Origin: Deltaproteobacteria bacterium
GTDB lineage: Bacteria; Myxococcota; Myxococcia; Myxococcales; Myxococcaceae
Direction: 5' to 3'
Assembly (NCBI GenBank): GCA_016875515.1
Contig: VGRA01000047.1
Span: 1-11,018, forward strand
Length of the DNA: 11,018 nt
Shown: positions 1-5,346 of the stretch, one piece after another
How positions within the stretch are numbered: position 1 is the first letter of the stretch
How the letters are laid out: the number at the start of each line of letters is the position of its first letter
The notes under the pieces: model-generated
What the model was told of the DNA's origin: nothing
The model's database searches: none
What the model saw: only the letters and a program-made list of their open reading frames with translations
Translations under genes and position numbers: made by a program

Positions 1-242
1 GGGGGGGACGGGGCGTCGAATCCTTTGACATCCCGGTCCCGGGCCGCCAAGGAAGGGCCCCCTATGAATTCCCTCCTCCTGCTCGCCGCCAGCCCCCACC
101 AGGGCTGGCTGACCACGAAGCTGCTCGGCGTCACCACCTCCTCCGCGGAGTGGGTGCTGTGGCTGCTTGCCGGCCTCTCCGTCATCTCGCTGGGGCTGGT
201 GCTTGAGCGCACCCTCTACTTCTCCCGCAACCAGCTGGCCGG
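1..242 (+). repeat. Direct repeat copy A (duplicated exbB 5' region)
   Basis: Bases 1-242 match 409-650 at a constant offset of 408. I compared them by eye and found one difference, G at 57 against C at 465. The copy holds a seven-G run, the exbB leader with its TTGACA, the ribosome-binding site and the first 60 codons of exbB. It starts at the window edge, so its true left end is unseen. After base 242 the sequence leaves exbB and enters an unrelated coding tail. The spacing fits a tandem duplication of a 408-bp unit (243-650), but an assembly fault near a contig end would look the same. Confidence 0.93.
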
Positions 243-381
243 CGGGAACGGCTGGTACAGGGCCGCCTCCATCAACTTCGACGCCTCCCACGTGAACTCG
301 GTGGAGTTCCAGTTCGACCCCTCCCGCAACGGCAACCCGGGCACCGTCCAGATGTACCTGGACGACGTCCGGTTCTACTGA
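64..381 (+). pseudogene. Chimeric ORF: ExbB N-terminus fused to the tail of a carbohydrate-binding-like protein
   Basis: This 105-codon frame begins at the duplicated exbB ATG, which has the same AAGGAAGG-type ribosome-binding site. Residues 1-60 are identical to ExbB and include its first membrane segment (about 30-47). Residues 61-105 are unrelated to ExbB. They read as the last strands of a beta-sandwich or jelly-roll domain, with WYRA, VEFQF and a terminal YLDDVRFY, as at the ends of many carbohydrate-binding modules and secreted glycan-active proteins. The join is in frame at codon 60, where GGC replaces the GGG of true exbB. The tail from 243 is probably the real 3' end of the gene upstream of exbB. 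If expressed, the product would be a membrane-anchored fragment with no complete domain. I take it as a by-product of duplication or misassembly, not a functional gene. Confidence 0.75.
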
Positions 382-419
382 CCGTCCCGCGGCGTCCACC
401 CCTGGAGCGGGGGGGACGG
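382..419 (+). terminator. Possible terminator after the carbohydrate-binding-like tail
   Basis: Immediately after the TGA at 379-381, CCGTCCC (382-388) is the exact reverse complement of GGGACGG (413-419). A GC-rich loop of about 24 bases with weak internal pairing separates them. No U-run follows, so intrinsic termination is uncertain. The hairpin sits between the upstream coding tail and the exbB promoter region. Its right arm falls inside repeat copy B and is therefore also present in copy A at 5-11. Confidence 0.35.
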
Positions 420-650
420 GGCGTCGAATCCTTTGACATCCCGGTCCCGGGCCGCCAAGGAAGGCCCCCCTATGAATTCCCTCCTCCTGCTCGCCGCCAG
501 CCCCCACCAGGGCTGGCTGACCACGAAGCTGCTCGGCGTCACCACCTCCTCCGCGGAGTGGGTGCTGTGGCTGCTTGCCGGCCTCTCCGTCATCTCGCTG
601 GGGCTGGTGCTTGAGCGCACCCTCTACTTCTCCCGCAACCAGCTGGCCGG
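409..650 (+). repeat. Direct repeat copy B (native exbB leader and first 60 codons)
   Basis: This is the second copy of the sequence at 1-242. It continues without interruption into the complete exbB gene, so it is the native context. Identity ends after base 650, where copy B reads G at 651 and copy A reads C at 243. The last shared bases are CTGGCCGG, a GC-rich end that could have served as microhomology for the join. Confidence 0.93.
433..471 (+). promoter_or_regulatory. exbB leader: TTGACA box and ribosome-binding site
   Basis: A perfect TTGACA lies at 433-438. No convincing TATAAT-like box sits 16-18 bases further on; the bases there are CAAGGA, part of the ribosome-binding site. A classical sigma-70 promoter is therefore doubtful and the hexamer may be chance. 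The AAGGAAGG at 457-464 lies seven bases before the ATG at 472 and is a strong ribosome-binding site. It fixes that start over the in-frame TTG at 433. A second leader copy at 25-63 differs by one base next to this site. Confidence 0.35.
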
Positions 651-1137
651 GTCGGAGGGCTTCGCCGTGGCCGCCGCCCGCGGAGAGCTGGACGGGCTGC
701 GCGCCGCCGCGGCCAAGGCACACGGCATGGAGGCAGCGGTGGCCCGCGAGGCGCTCGCCGCGCAAGGGATGGGCCCGGACACCGTGGAGGAGGTGATTGC
801 TTCCGTCATCGCCCGCGAGCGCCCGCAGTACGAGCGCTTCCTCGGCTTCCTCGGCACGGTGGGGAGCAACGCCCCCTTCATTGGCCTGTTCGGCACGGTG
901 CTGGGCATCATCAAGGCCTTCGCGGACCTGGGCGTCTCGCAGGCCAGCGCGGACAGCCGCGAGGCGGTGATGGCCGGCATCTCGGAGGCGCTGGTGGCCA
1001 CCGCGGTGGGGCTGGCCGTGGCCATCCCGGCGGTGGTGGCCTACAACGTCTTCACGCGCTGGCTGAAGGGCGTCACCGCCCGCACGCAGGCGCTCGGCCA
1101 CGCCCTCGTGGGCCACCTCCGCGCGGAGGGGAAGTAG
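472..1137 (+). CDS. exbB: Biopolymer transport protein ExbB (MotA/TolQ/ExbB proton channel family)
   Basis: This 221-residue inner-membrane protein is the channel-forming subunit of a Ton motor. With ExbD it uses the proton gradient to drive TonB. Three membrane segments are visible at about 30-47, 130-148 and 170-192, the usual arrangement. The family signature GLFGTVLGI covers 138-146, and [10 protein letters not shown] covers 172-181. By alignment with E. coli ExbB, E172, T177 and T142 correspond to E176, T181 and T148, which line the channel. The ATG at 472 has a good ribosome-binding site seven bases upstream. exbD follows after three bases and tonB after that, so the three form an operon. 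Its first 60 codons are repeated upstream. TolQ is the main alternative, but the adjacent TonB with a SxxxH membrane motif favours ExbB. Confidence 0.92.
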   Translation: MNSLLLLAASPHQGWLTTKLLGVTTSSAEWVLWLLAGLSVISLGLVLERTLYFSRNQLAGSEGFAVAAARGELDGLRAAAAKAHGMEAAVAREALAAQGMGPDTVEEVIASVIARERPQYERFLGFLGTVGSNAPFIGLFGTVLGIIKAFADLGVSQASADSREAVMAGISEALVATAVGLAVAIPAVVAYNVFTRWLKGVTARTQALGHALVGHLRAEGK

Positions 1138-1140
1138 CCC

Positions 1141-1566
1141 ATGGCCGGCGGCGCGCAGGACAACGAGGACGAGATTGTCGGCATCAACGTGACGCCGCTG
1201 GTGGACATCACGCTCGTCCTCCTCATCATCTTCATGGTCACCGCCCCCATCATCAACGAGACGGGGAGCAACAAGGTGGAGCTGCCCCGCGCGGCCAACG
1301 CGGGCGAGGCGCTCAAGGGCATCCTCACCGTCGTCTTCGAGAAGGACGGGAAGATGGCGGCCAACGGCGCCTACGTGGACGAGGCGGGCCTCAAGCAGAT
1401 GGCCACCGCGGAGCTCCGCAAGGACGCCAAGCTCATCGCCATCATCGACGCGGACCAGGCCCTCTCCTACGGCCAGGTAATGCACGTGGTGGACATCCTC
1501 AAGGGCGAGGGCGTGGGCAGCATCTCCTTCACGGTGAAGAAGCAGGCGGCGGCGAAGGCGCCGTAA
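1141..1566 (+). CDS. exbD: Biopolymer transport protein ExbD
   Basis: This 141-residue protein is the second subunit of the Ton motor. It has a short cytoplasmic N-terminus, one membrane helix (about 20-40) and a periplasmic domain. The conserved stretch around INVTPLVDITLVLLIIFM (15-32) matches the ExbD/TolR family, and D22 corresponds to the essential proton-carrying Asp25 of E. coli ExbD. The periplasmic part includes a DADQALSYGQVM segment (103-114), typical of the family's C-terminal domain. The start lies three bases after the exbB stop, with a GAGGGGAAG ribosome-binding site inside the end of exbB, so translation is probably coupled. The Ala/Lys-rich last residues look like an unstructured tail. 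The family could include TolR, but the tonB gene 17 bases downstream supports ExbD. Confidence 0.92.
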   Translation: MAGGAQDNEDEIVGINVTPLVDITLVLLIIFMVTAPIINETGSNKVELPRAANAGEALKGILTVVFEKDGKMAANGAYVDEAGLKQMATAELRKDAKLIAIIDADQALSYGQVMHVVDILKGEGVGSISFTVKKQAAAKAP

Positions 1567-1583
1567 GCCCGCGGTCCCCTCCC

Positions 1584-2402
1584 ATGGCCCTCCCGTCCCC
1601 CCGCACACCTGACGGCCTGCCGCCCCGCCGCCATGGCCGGGACGCGGCCGTGCTCGTGGCCGTGTCGCTGCTGGTGCACGGCGCAGCGCTGTACGGGATG
1701 GACCAGTGGCTGAAGCAGCGGCCGAACCCGCGGCCCCCCACGAAGATGGAGTTGGTGCAGGTGGAAACGCCGCCTCCCCCGCCCCCACCGCCGGAGGAGA
1801 AGCCGCCCGAGCCGGAGCCCGAGAAGCCCCCGCCGCCCAAGGTGGTGAAGGCGAAGCCCCCGCCGGTGAAGACCGCGGAGGTGAAGCCCCCGCCCGAACC
1901 GCCCAAGGAGCAACAGCCGCCGCCCCCCAACGAGGAGCCGCCGAAGGACGCGCCGCCGCCGCAGAAGCCCGTGCCGGTGGTGGTGGGCATCAGCCTCTCC
2001 AACACGGGGCCGGGCGGCACCTTCGCCGCACCGGTGGGCAACACGCTGTACGGCAAGGCCGCGGATAAGGCGGCGGACCCCTCCTCGGTGAAGCCCTACG
2101 TGGCCCCGGCGAAGTACACCCCTGTGTACCAGGTGGACACGCAGCCCGAGGTGACGTCGGACTGCCAGGGCCCCTACCCGGACGAGGCGCGGCAGGCCGG
2201 CGTGGAGGGCACCGTGGTTCTCTCCCTGACCGTGGACCCGGAGGGCAAGGTGTCCAACGTGAAGCTGCTGCGCAGCCTGGGCTACGGGCTGGACGAAGCG
2301 GCCATGAAGGAAATCCGCCGCTGCCGCTTCAAGCCCGCCACCAAGGGGGGCGAGGCGGTGGGCACCGCAATTACGTACAACTACACGTTCCTGTTGGACT
2401 GA
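1584..2402 (+). CDS. tonB: TonB energy-transducing protein
   Basis: This 272-residue protein spans the periplasm and passes energy from ExbB/ExbD to outer-membrane transporters. A basic N-terminus precedes one membrane anchor (about 21-38) carrying S28 and H32. That SxxxH spacing matches Ser16/His20 of E. coli TonB, needed for coupling to ExbB/ExbD. Residues 62-130 form a Pro-rich linker of PPP, KPPP and EPEPEK units. The TonB C-terminal domain covers about 190-272, with YPDEARQAGVEGTVVLSLTVD and RRCRFKPA motifs. Two cysteines (C194, C247) flank and enter this domain and could form a disulphide; that pairing is inference. No clear ribosome-binding site precedes the ATG, so coupling to exbD is plausible. 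The stop lies in the arm of a hairpin shared with the convergent gene. Confidence 0.92.
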   Translation: MALPSPRTPDGLPPRRHGRDAAVLVAVSLLVHGAALYGMDQWLKQRPNPRPPTKMELVQVETPPPPPPPPEEKPPEPEPEKPPPPKVVKAKPPPVKTAEVKPPPEPPKEQQPPPPNEEPPKDAPPPQKPVPVVVGISLSNTGPGGTFAAPVGNTLYGKAADKAADPSSVKPYVAPAKYTPVYQVDTQPEVTSDCQGPYPDEARQAGVEGTVVLSLTVDPEGKVSNVKLLRSLGYGLDEAAMKEIRRCRFKPATKGGEAVGTAITYNYTFLLD

Positions 2403-2418
2403 TGCTTGCTGGCATCAG
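2399..2418. terminator. Shared hairpin between convergent tonB and the membrane-protein gene
   Basis: CTGATGC (2399-2405), a six-base loop TTGCTG, and GCATCAG (2412-2418) form a perfect seven-base-pair stem. The left arm contains the tonB stop (TGA at 2400-2402). The right arm contains TCA at 2415-2417, the TGA stop of the minus-strand gene. Only 12 bases separate the two coding regions. The symmetric hairpin could end transcription from both sides, but no U-run follows on either strand, so it may instead block read-through or stabilise 3' ends. Confidence 0.5.
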
Positions 2419-2831
2419 GTGCGCCGGAGCAGGTCAACAGCGACCGCCCCCAATCCGGCCACGATGGACGCGGAGATGCCGTAGGAGAGCGGGTCGCGCA
2501 GGTCCATCAGCTTGCACGCGCCCGCACCCACCAGTGCGCCGCACGGCGGTCCCAGCAGCGGGCCGGGTCCCCGGATCCCTCCCCCGAGGCGCAACACGGC
2601 CCAGCAGGGCAAGCAGGCGCCCAGCAACGCGCCCATGGGCACGGTGATGACAGGGAGAAACCCAAAGCCGAGGAACCCGGACTCCCGGCCGAGCGGATAC
2701 CCCAGCACCTGGTCCAGCAAGTTACCCGCATACAGGCCGGCGTACGCGCCTGCCGGCAGCCCCAGCACGAAGACGGGCCCGGACATGAGACAGGCCACGA
2801 GGGGTGCTTTCCGCAGGTAGGGCGTGGTCAT
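2415..2831 (-). CDS. Small hydrophobic membrane protein, unknown family
   Basis: I do not recognise this 138-residue protein. It is very hydrophobic and rich in Gly, Ala, Leu and Pro, with probable membrane segments at about 10-37, 55-81, 92-108 and 116-134. Six cysteines occur (C14, C73, C76, C97, C106 and the CLPC pair at 73-76), unusual for so small a membrane protein. C73 and C76 form a CxxC within or beside the second helix. I chose the ATG at 2831 because hydrophobic, gene-like sequence begins there; the frame stays open upstream but reads as a shadow of the ROK gene. No clear ribosome-binding site is present. The ROK stop is only 14 bases upstream, so coupled translation is likely. The tail ends in charged DLLRRT. 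Confidence 0.7.
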   Translation of the reverse strand: MTTPYLRKAPLVACLMSGPVFVLGLPAGAYAGLYAGNLLDQVLGYPLGRESGFLGFGFLPVITVPMGALLGACLPCWAVLRLGGGIRGPGPLLGPPCGALVGAGACKLMDLRDPLSYGISASIVAGLGAVAVDLLRRT

Positions 2832-2845
2832 TGGGAGGCTCTGAC

Positions 2846-3793
2846 TCAGCCTGAGGTCGCGCCCAGCAGCGCCGCCCCCACAAGCCCCGCGTCGTCCCCG
2901 AGCGCGGCGTCCACCACTTGAACGGCCTTGCGGGCATTCGCGTTGGTGAAGCGCTGCACGCCGTCCACCACGGCCGCCCGCAGCGACGGCACGTTGGAGA
3001 GCACGCCACCACCCAGCACCAGCCGGGCGGGGTTCATCACGGTCACGTAGTTGGCCACGGCCAGGGACAGCATCTCCGCCGCGCGGTCGAAGACGGCTGC
3101 AGCAGCCGGGTCCTTGAGCCCGAGCGCCTGCTCCAGGTGGCCGGGGTGCAGCGCGCCCAGTTCGCCCGCACACAGGGCCGCCAGCGCGGTGGGGCCCGCC
3201 TGCACCGCCTCGCGCAGTTGGGCGGAGAGGCTGTGGCCGCCCGCGTAGGCCTCCAGGCACCCGCGCTCGCCGCAGCCGCACCGGCGCCCCTCCGGCCCCG
3301 CCACCTTGATGTGGCCGAACTCGCCCGCCACGTTGGAGGCCCCGGTGACGATGCGGCCGCCGGCAATGGCGCAGCTGCCCACCCCCGAGCCCACGAAGAC
3401 GACGAGCAGGTCCGCCACGCCGCGCCCAGCCCCGCCGTGCAGCTCGCCCCAGGCCGCGGCGCGCAGGTCATTCACCAGCCGGATGGGGAGGCGCAGCCGG
3501 TCCTCGAGCAGGCGCGCGAGCGGCACGTCCCGCCACCCCAGGTTGGGCCCCACCACCACCACGCCCGTGTCCCCGGCCAGCTGCCCGGCCACCGCCGCTC
3601 CGCAGCCCTGCACCTCCGGGTTGCCGGCCCGCTGCAGCGCCTCGCGCGCCGCCTCGGCGAGCACGTCCGCCACCGCCTCCGGGGCGCGGTCCCGCAGCGG
3701 CTGGCGCGACGAGGCGAGCATGCGCACCGCCCCGTCCACCACCGCAGCGCGCGCGTTGGTCCCGCCGAGGTCCAGCCCGAGCCAGGCGGCCAC
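2846..3793 (-). CDS. ROK-family sugar kinase (glucokinase-like)
   Basis: This 315-residue cytoplasmic kinase probably phosphorylates glucose or a related hexose with ATP. The N-terminal phosphate loop DLGGTN (8-13) is followed by the catalytic N108-D109 pair. A second phosphate loop, VGSGVGSCAIAGGRIV (134-149), uses Ser where many members have Thr. The ROK sugar-binding motif AGEFGH (156-161) has E158 and H161. The zinc site CGCGERGCLE (172-181) with C172, C174 and C179 completes the signature with H161. The C-terminal LVLGGGV (258-264) also fits. I chose GTG at 3793 because it begins just before the first beta strand, has AGGGG upstream, and lies six bases after the mutase stop, implying an operon. 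Substrate specificity (glucose, N-acetylmannosamine, fructose) cannot be read from these motifs alone. Confidence 0.88.
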   Translation of the reverse strand: MAAWLGLDLGGTNARAAVVDGAVRMLASSRQPLRDRAPEAVADVLAEAAREALQRAGNPEVQGCGAAVAGQLAGDTGVVVVGPNLGWRDVPLARLLEDRLRLPIRLVNDLRAAAWGELHGGAGRGVADLLVVFVGSGVGSCAIAGGRIVTGASNVAGEFGHIKVAGPEGRRCGCGERGCLEAYAGGHSLSAQLREAVQAGPTALAALCAGELGALHPGHLEQALGLKDPAAAAVFDRAAEMLSLAVANYVTVMNPARLVLGGGVLSNVPSLRAAVVDGVQRFTNANARKAVQVVDAALGDDAGLVGAALLGATSG

Positions 3794-3798
3794 GGCCC

Positions 3799-5169
3799 CT
3801 ACGCCCCGAGTTCCTTCTTCACTTGCTGCAGCGTCCCCTCGATGAGGGCCTGGATCTCCTTGAGCCGCGCCTCGGTGGAGGCCTCGTAGCGGAGCACCAG
3901 GATGGGCTGCGTGTTGGAGGCCCGGATGAGCCCCCAGCCGTCCGGGAAGGTGACGCGCACGCCGTCCACGTCCACCAGGCTGTAGCCCTTGCTGCGGAAC
4001 GCCTCGGTGGCCCGCTTCACCACCTCGAACTTCTTCTCCTCCGGCGTGTCCACGCGCAGCTCCGGCGTGGCGTGCGTCTTCGGCACGTCCGCGAGCAACT
4101 CCGAGAGCTTCTTGTCCTCGTGGGTGAGGATCTCCAGCAGCCGCGCCGTGCTGTACACCGCGTCGTCGAAGCCGAAGTACCGGTGCTTGAAGAAGATGTG
4201 GCCGGACATCTCCCCGGCCAGCTCCGCGTGCTCCTCCTTCATCTTCGCCTTGATGAGCGAGTGGCCGGCCTTCCACATCACCGCCTTGCCGCCCTTCGCC
4301 CGGATGTCGTCGTACAGCGTGTAGCTGCACTTCACCTCGCCCACGATGGCCGCCCCCGGCGCCTCCTTCAGCACGTAGCGGCTGAAGAGGATCATCAGCT
4401 GGTCACCCCAGAGCACGTTGCCCTGGTCGTCCACCACGCCAATGCGGTCGCTGTCCCCGTCGTAGGCAATGCCCACTTCCGCCTTGTGCTCCTTCACCGC
4501 GCGGATGAGGTCCTGGAGGTTCTCCAGCACCGTGGGATCCGGGTGGTGGTTGGGGAAGCGGGCGTCCATCTCGCAGAAGAGGGGCACCACGTCGAAGCCC
4601 ATGGCGCGCAGCAGCGGCACGGCCACCTCGCCGCCGGTGCCGTTGCCGGCGTCCACCACCACCTTCATCCCCGTGCGCCCCACCTTCACCGTCTGGCGGA
4701 CGAAGTGGTTGTACGGGGTGACGATGTCGAACGGCTTCACCGTGCCGGGACGGGCGGCGCGGACGAAGTCCCCCGCCTCGATGAGCTTGCGCAGCGCCTG
4801 GATTTCCGCGCCGTGGAACGTGGTCTTCCCCGCGCCCGTCTTGAATCCGTTGTACTCGGGCGGGTTGTGGCTGCCGGTGATCATGGCGAGCCCGTCCACC
4901 GGCAGCGTGTTGGCCGCGAAGTAGGTGAGCGGCGTGGGCACCACGCCTATGTCCAGCACGTCCAGCCCGGTTGCCGTAAGCCCCTGGCAGAGCGCGTCCC
5001 GGAAGCGCGTGGAGGACTCGCGGCAGTCACGGCCCACCACCACGGAGGTGCCGCCCTTGCGGCGGATGACGGTGCCCAGCCCCAGCCCCAGCTTCTCCAC
5101 CACGTCCAGGGTGAGGTCCTTGTCTACCAGGCCACGGATGTCGTACTCGCGGAAGATGTGCGCGTTCAT
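3799..5169 (-). CDS. Phosphomannomutase/phosphoglucomutase (AlgC/ManB type)
   Basis: This 456-residue alpha-D-phosphohexomutase interconverts mannose-6- and mannose-1-phosphate, and probably the glucose equivalents. It is close in length to Pseudomonas AlgC (463). The N-terminal FREYDIRG (6-13) is typical. The phospho-serine loop TGSHNPPEYNGFK (98-110) places the catalytic serine at S100. The magnesium loop DGDSDR (237-242) supplies D237, D239 and D241. The sugar-specificity loop GEMSGH is at 319-324, and the phosphate-binding loop RASNTQP at 416-422. All four active-site loops match AlgC rather than single-substrate phosphoglucosamine mutase. The product feeds ManC, encoded about 1.9 kb upstream on the same strand, for GDP-mannose. 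The ATG lacks an obvious ribosome-binding site but fits the family N-terminus. The 177 bases upstream hold a terminator-like hairpin and presumably this gene's own promoter. Confidence 0.93.
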   Translation of the reverse strand: MNAHIFREYDIRGLVDKDLTLDVVEKLGLGLGTVIRRKGGTSVVVGRDCRESSTRFRDALCQGLTATGLDVLDIGVVPTPLTYFAANTLPVDGLAMITGSHNPPEYNGFKTGAGKTTFHGAEIQALRKLIEAGDFVRAARPGTVKPFDIVTPYNHFVRQTVKVGRTGMKVVVDAGNGTGGEVAVPLLRAMGFDVVPLFCEMDARFPNHHPDPTVLENLQDLIRAVKEHKAEVGIAYDGDSDRIGVVDDQGNVLWGDQLMILFSRYVLKEAPGAAIVGEVKCSYTLYDDIRAKGGKAVMWKAGHSLIKAKMKEEHAELAGEMSGHIFFKHRYFGFDDAVYSTARLLEILTHEDKKLSELLADVPKTHATPELRVDTPEEKKFEVVKRATEAFRSKGYSLVDVDGVRVTFPDGWGLIRASNTQPILVLRYEASTEARLKEIQALIEGTLQQVKKELGA

Positions 5170-5310
5170 GGGAGGAGCGTCCTAGCACGCCCCGCCGCGG
5201 CTGCACCTTGCCGGGCAGCCCCTCCCGCACGGCACTGGACACCCCGGAGGTCCGCGCCCACGGGTGGCGCCTGCGCGGAAAGCCGTTCGCCCCCCGGGAG
5301 AGCGCATACC

Positions 5311-5330
5311 GGGCCGCCCATGAGCGGCCC
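5311..5330 (-). terminator. Probable terminator of the broken lipoprotein gene
   Basis: GGGCCGC (5311-5317) and GCGGCCC (5324-5330) form a perfect seven-base GC stem with a six-base loop. On the minus strand it lies 16 bases after the lipoprotein gene's TGA (5347-5349). No U-run follows, as is common for GC-rich genomes. The rest of the 5170-5346 gap shows no ORF I would support. Confidence 0.45.
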
Positions 5331-5346
5331 AGCACGGCCGCAGCGC

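Noticed and set aside
433..471. TTG at 433 as the exbB start, adding 13 residues
   Set aside because: The ATG at 472 has AAGGAAGG seven bases upstream. The TTG would put the ribosome-binding site inside the coding region and add a basic stretch atypical of ExbB.
1..650. Mobile element or insertion sequence as the cause of the repeat
   Set aside because: There is no transposase, no terminal inverted repeat and no short target duplication; the repeated unit contains only host gene ends.
1770..1970. CRISPR-like or tandem DNA repeat in the CCG-rich stretch
   Set aside because: This is the Pro-rich linker of TonB; the repetition comes from proline codons and has no regular unit length.
2832..3281. 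N-terminal extension of the small membrane protein to a 288-codon frame
   Set aside because: The extra 150 codons overlap the ROK gene out of frame and read as Arg/Gly-rich shadow. The hydrophobic gene-like sequence begins at 2831.
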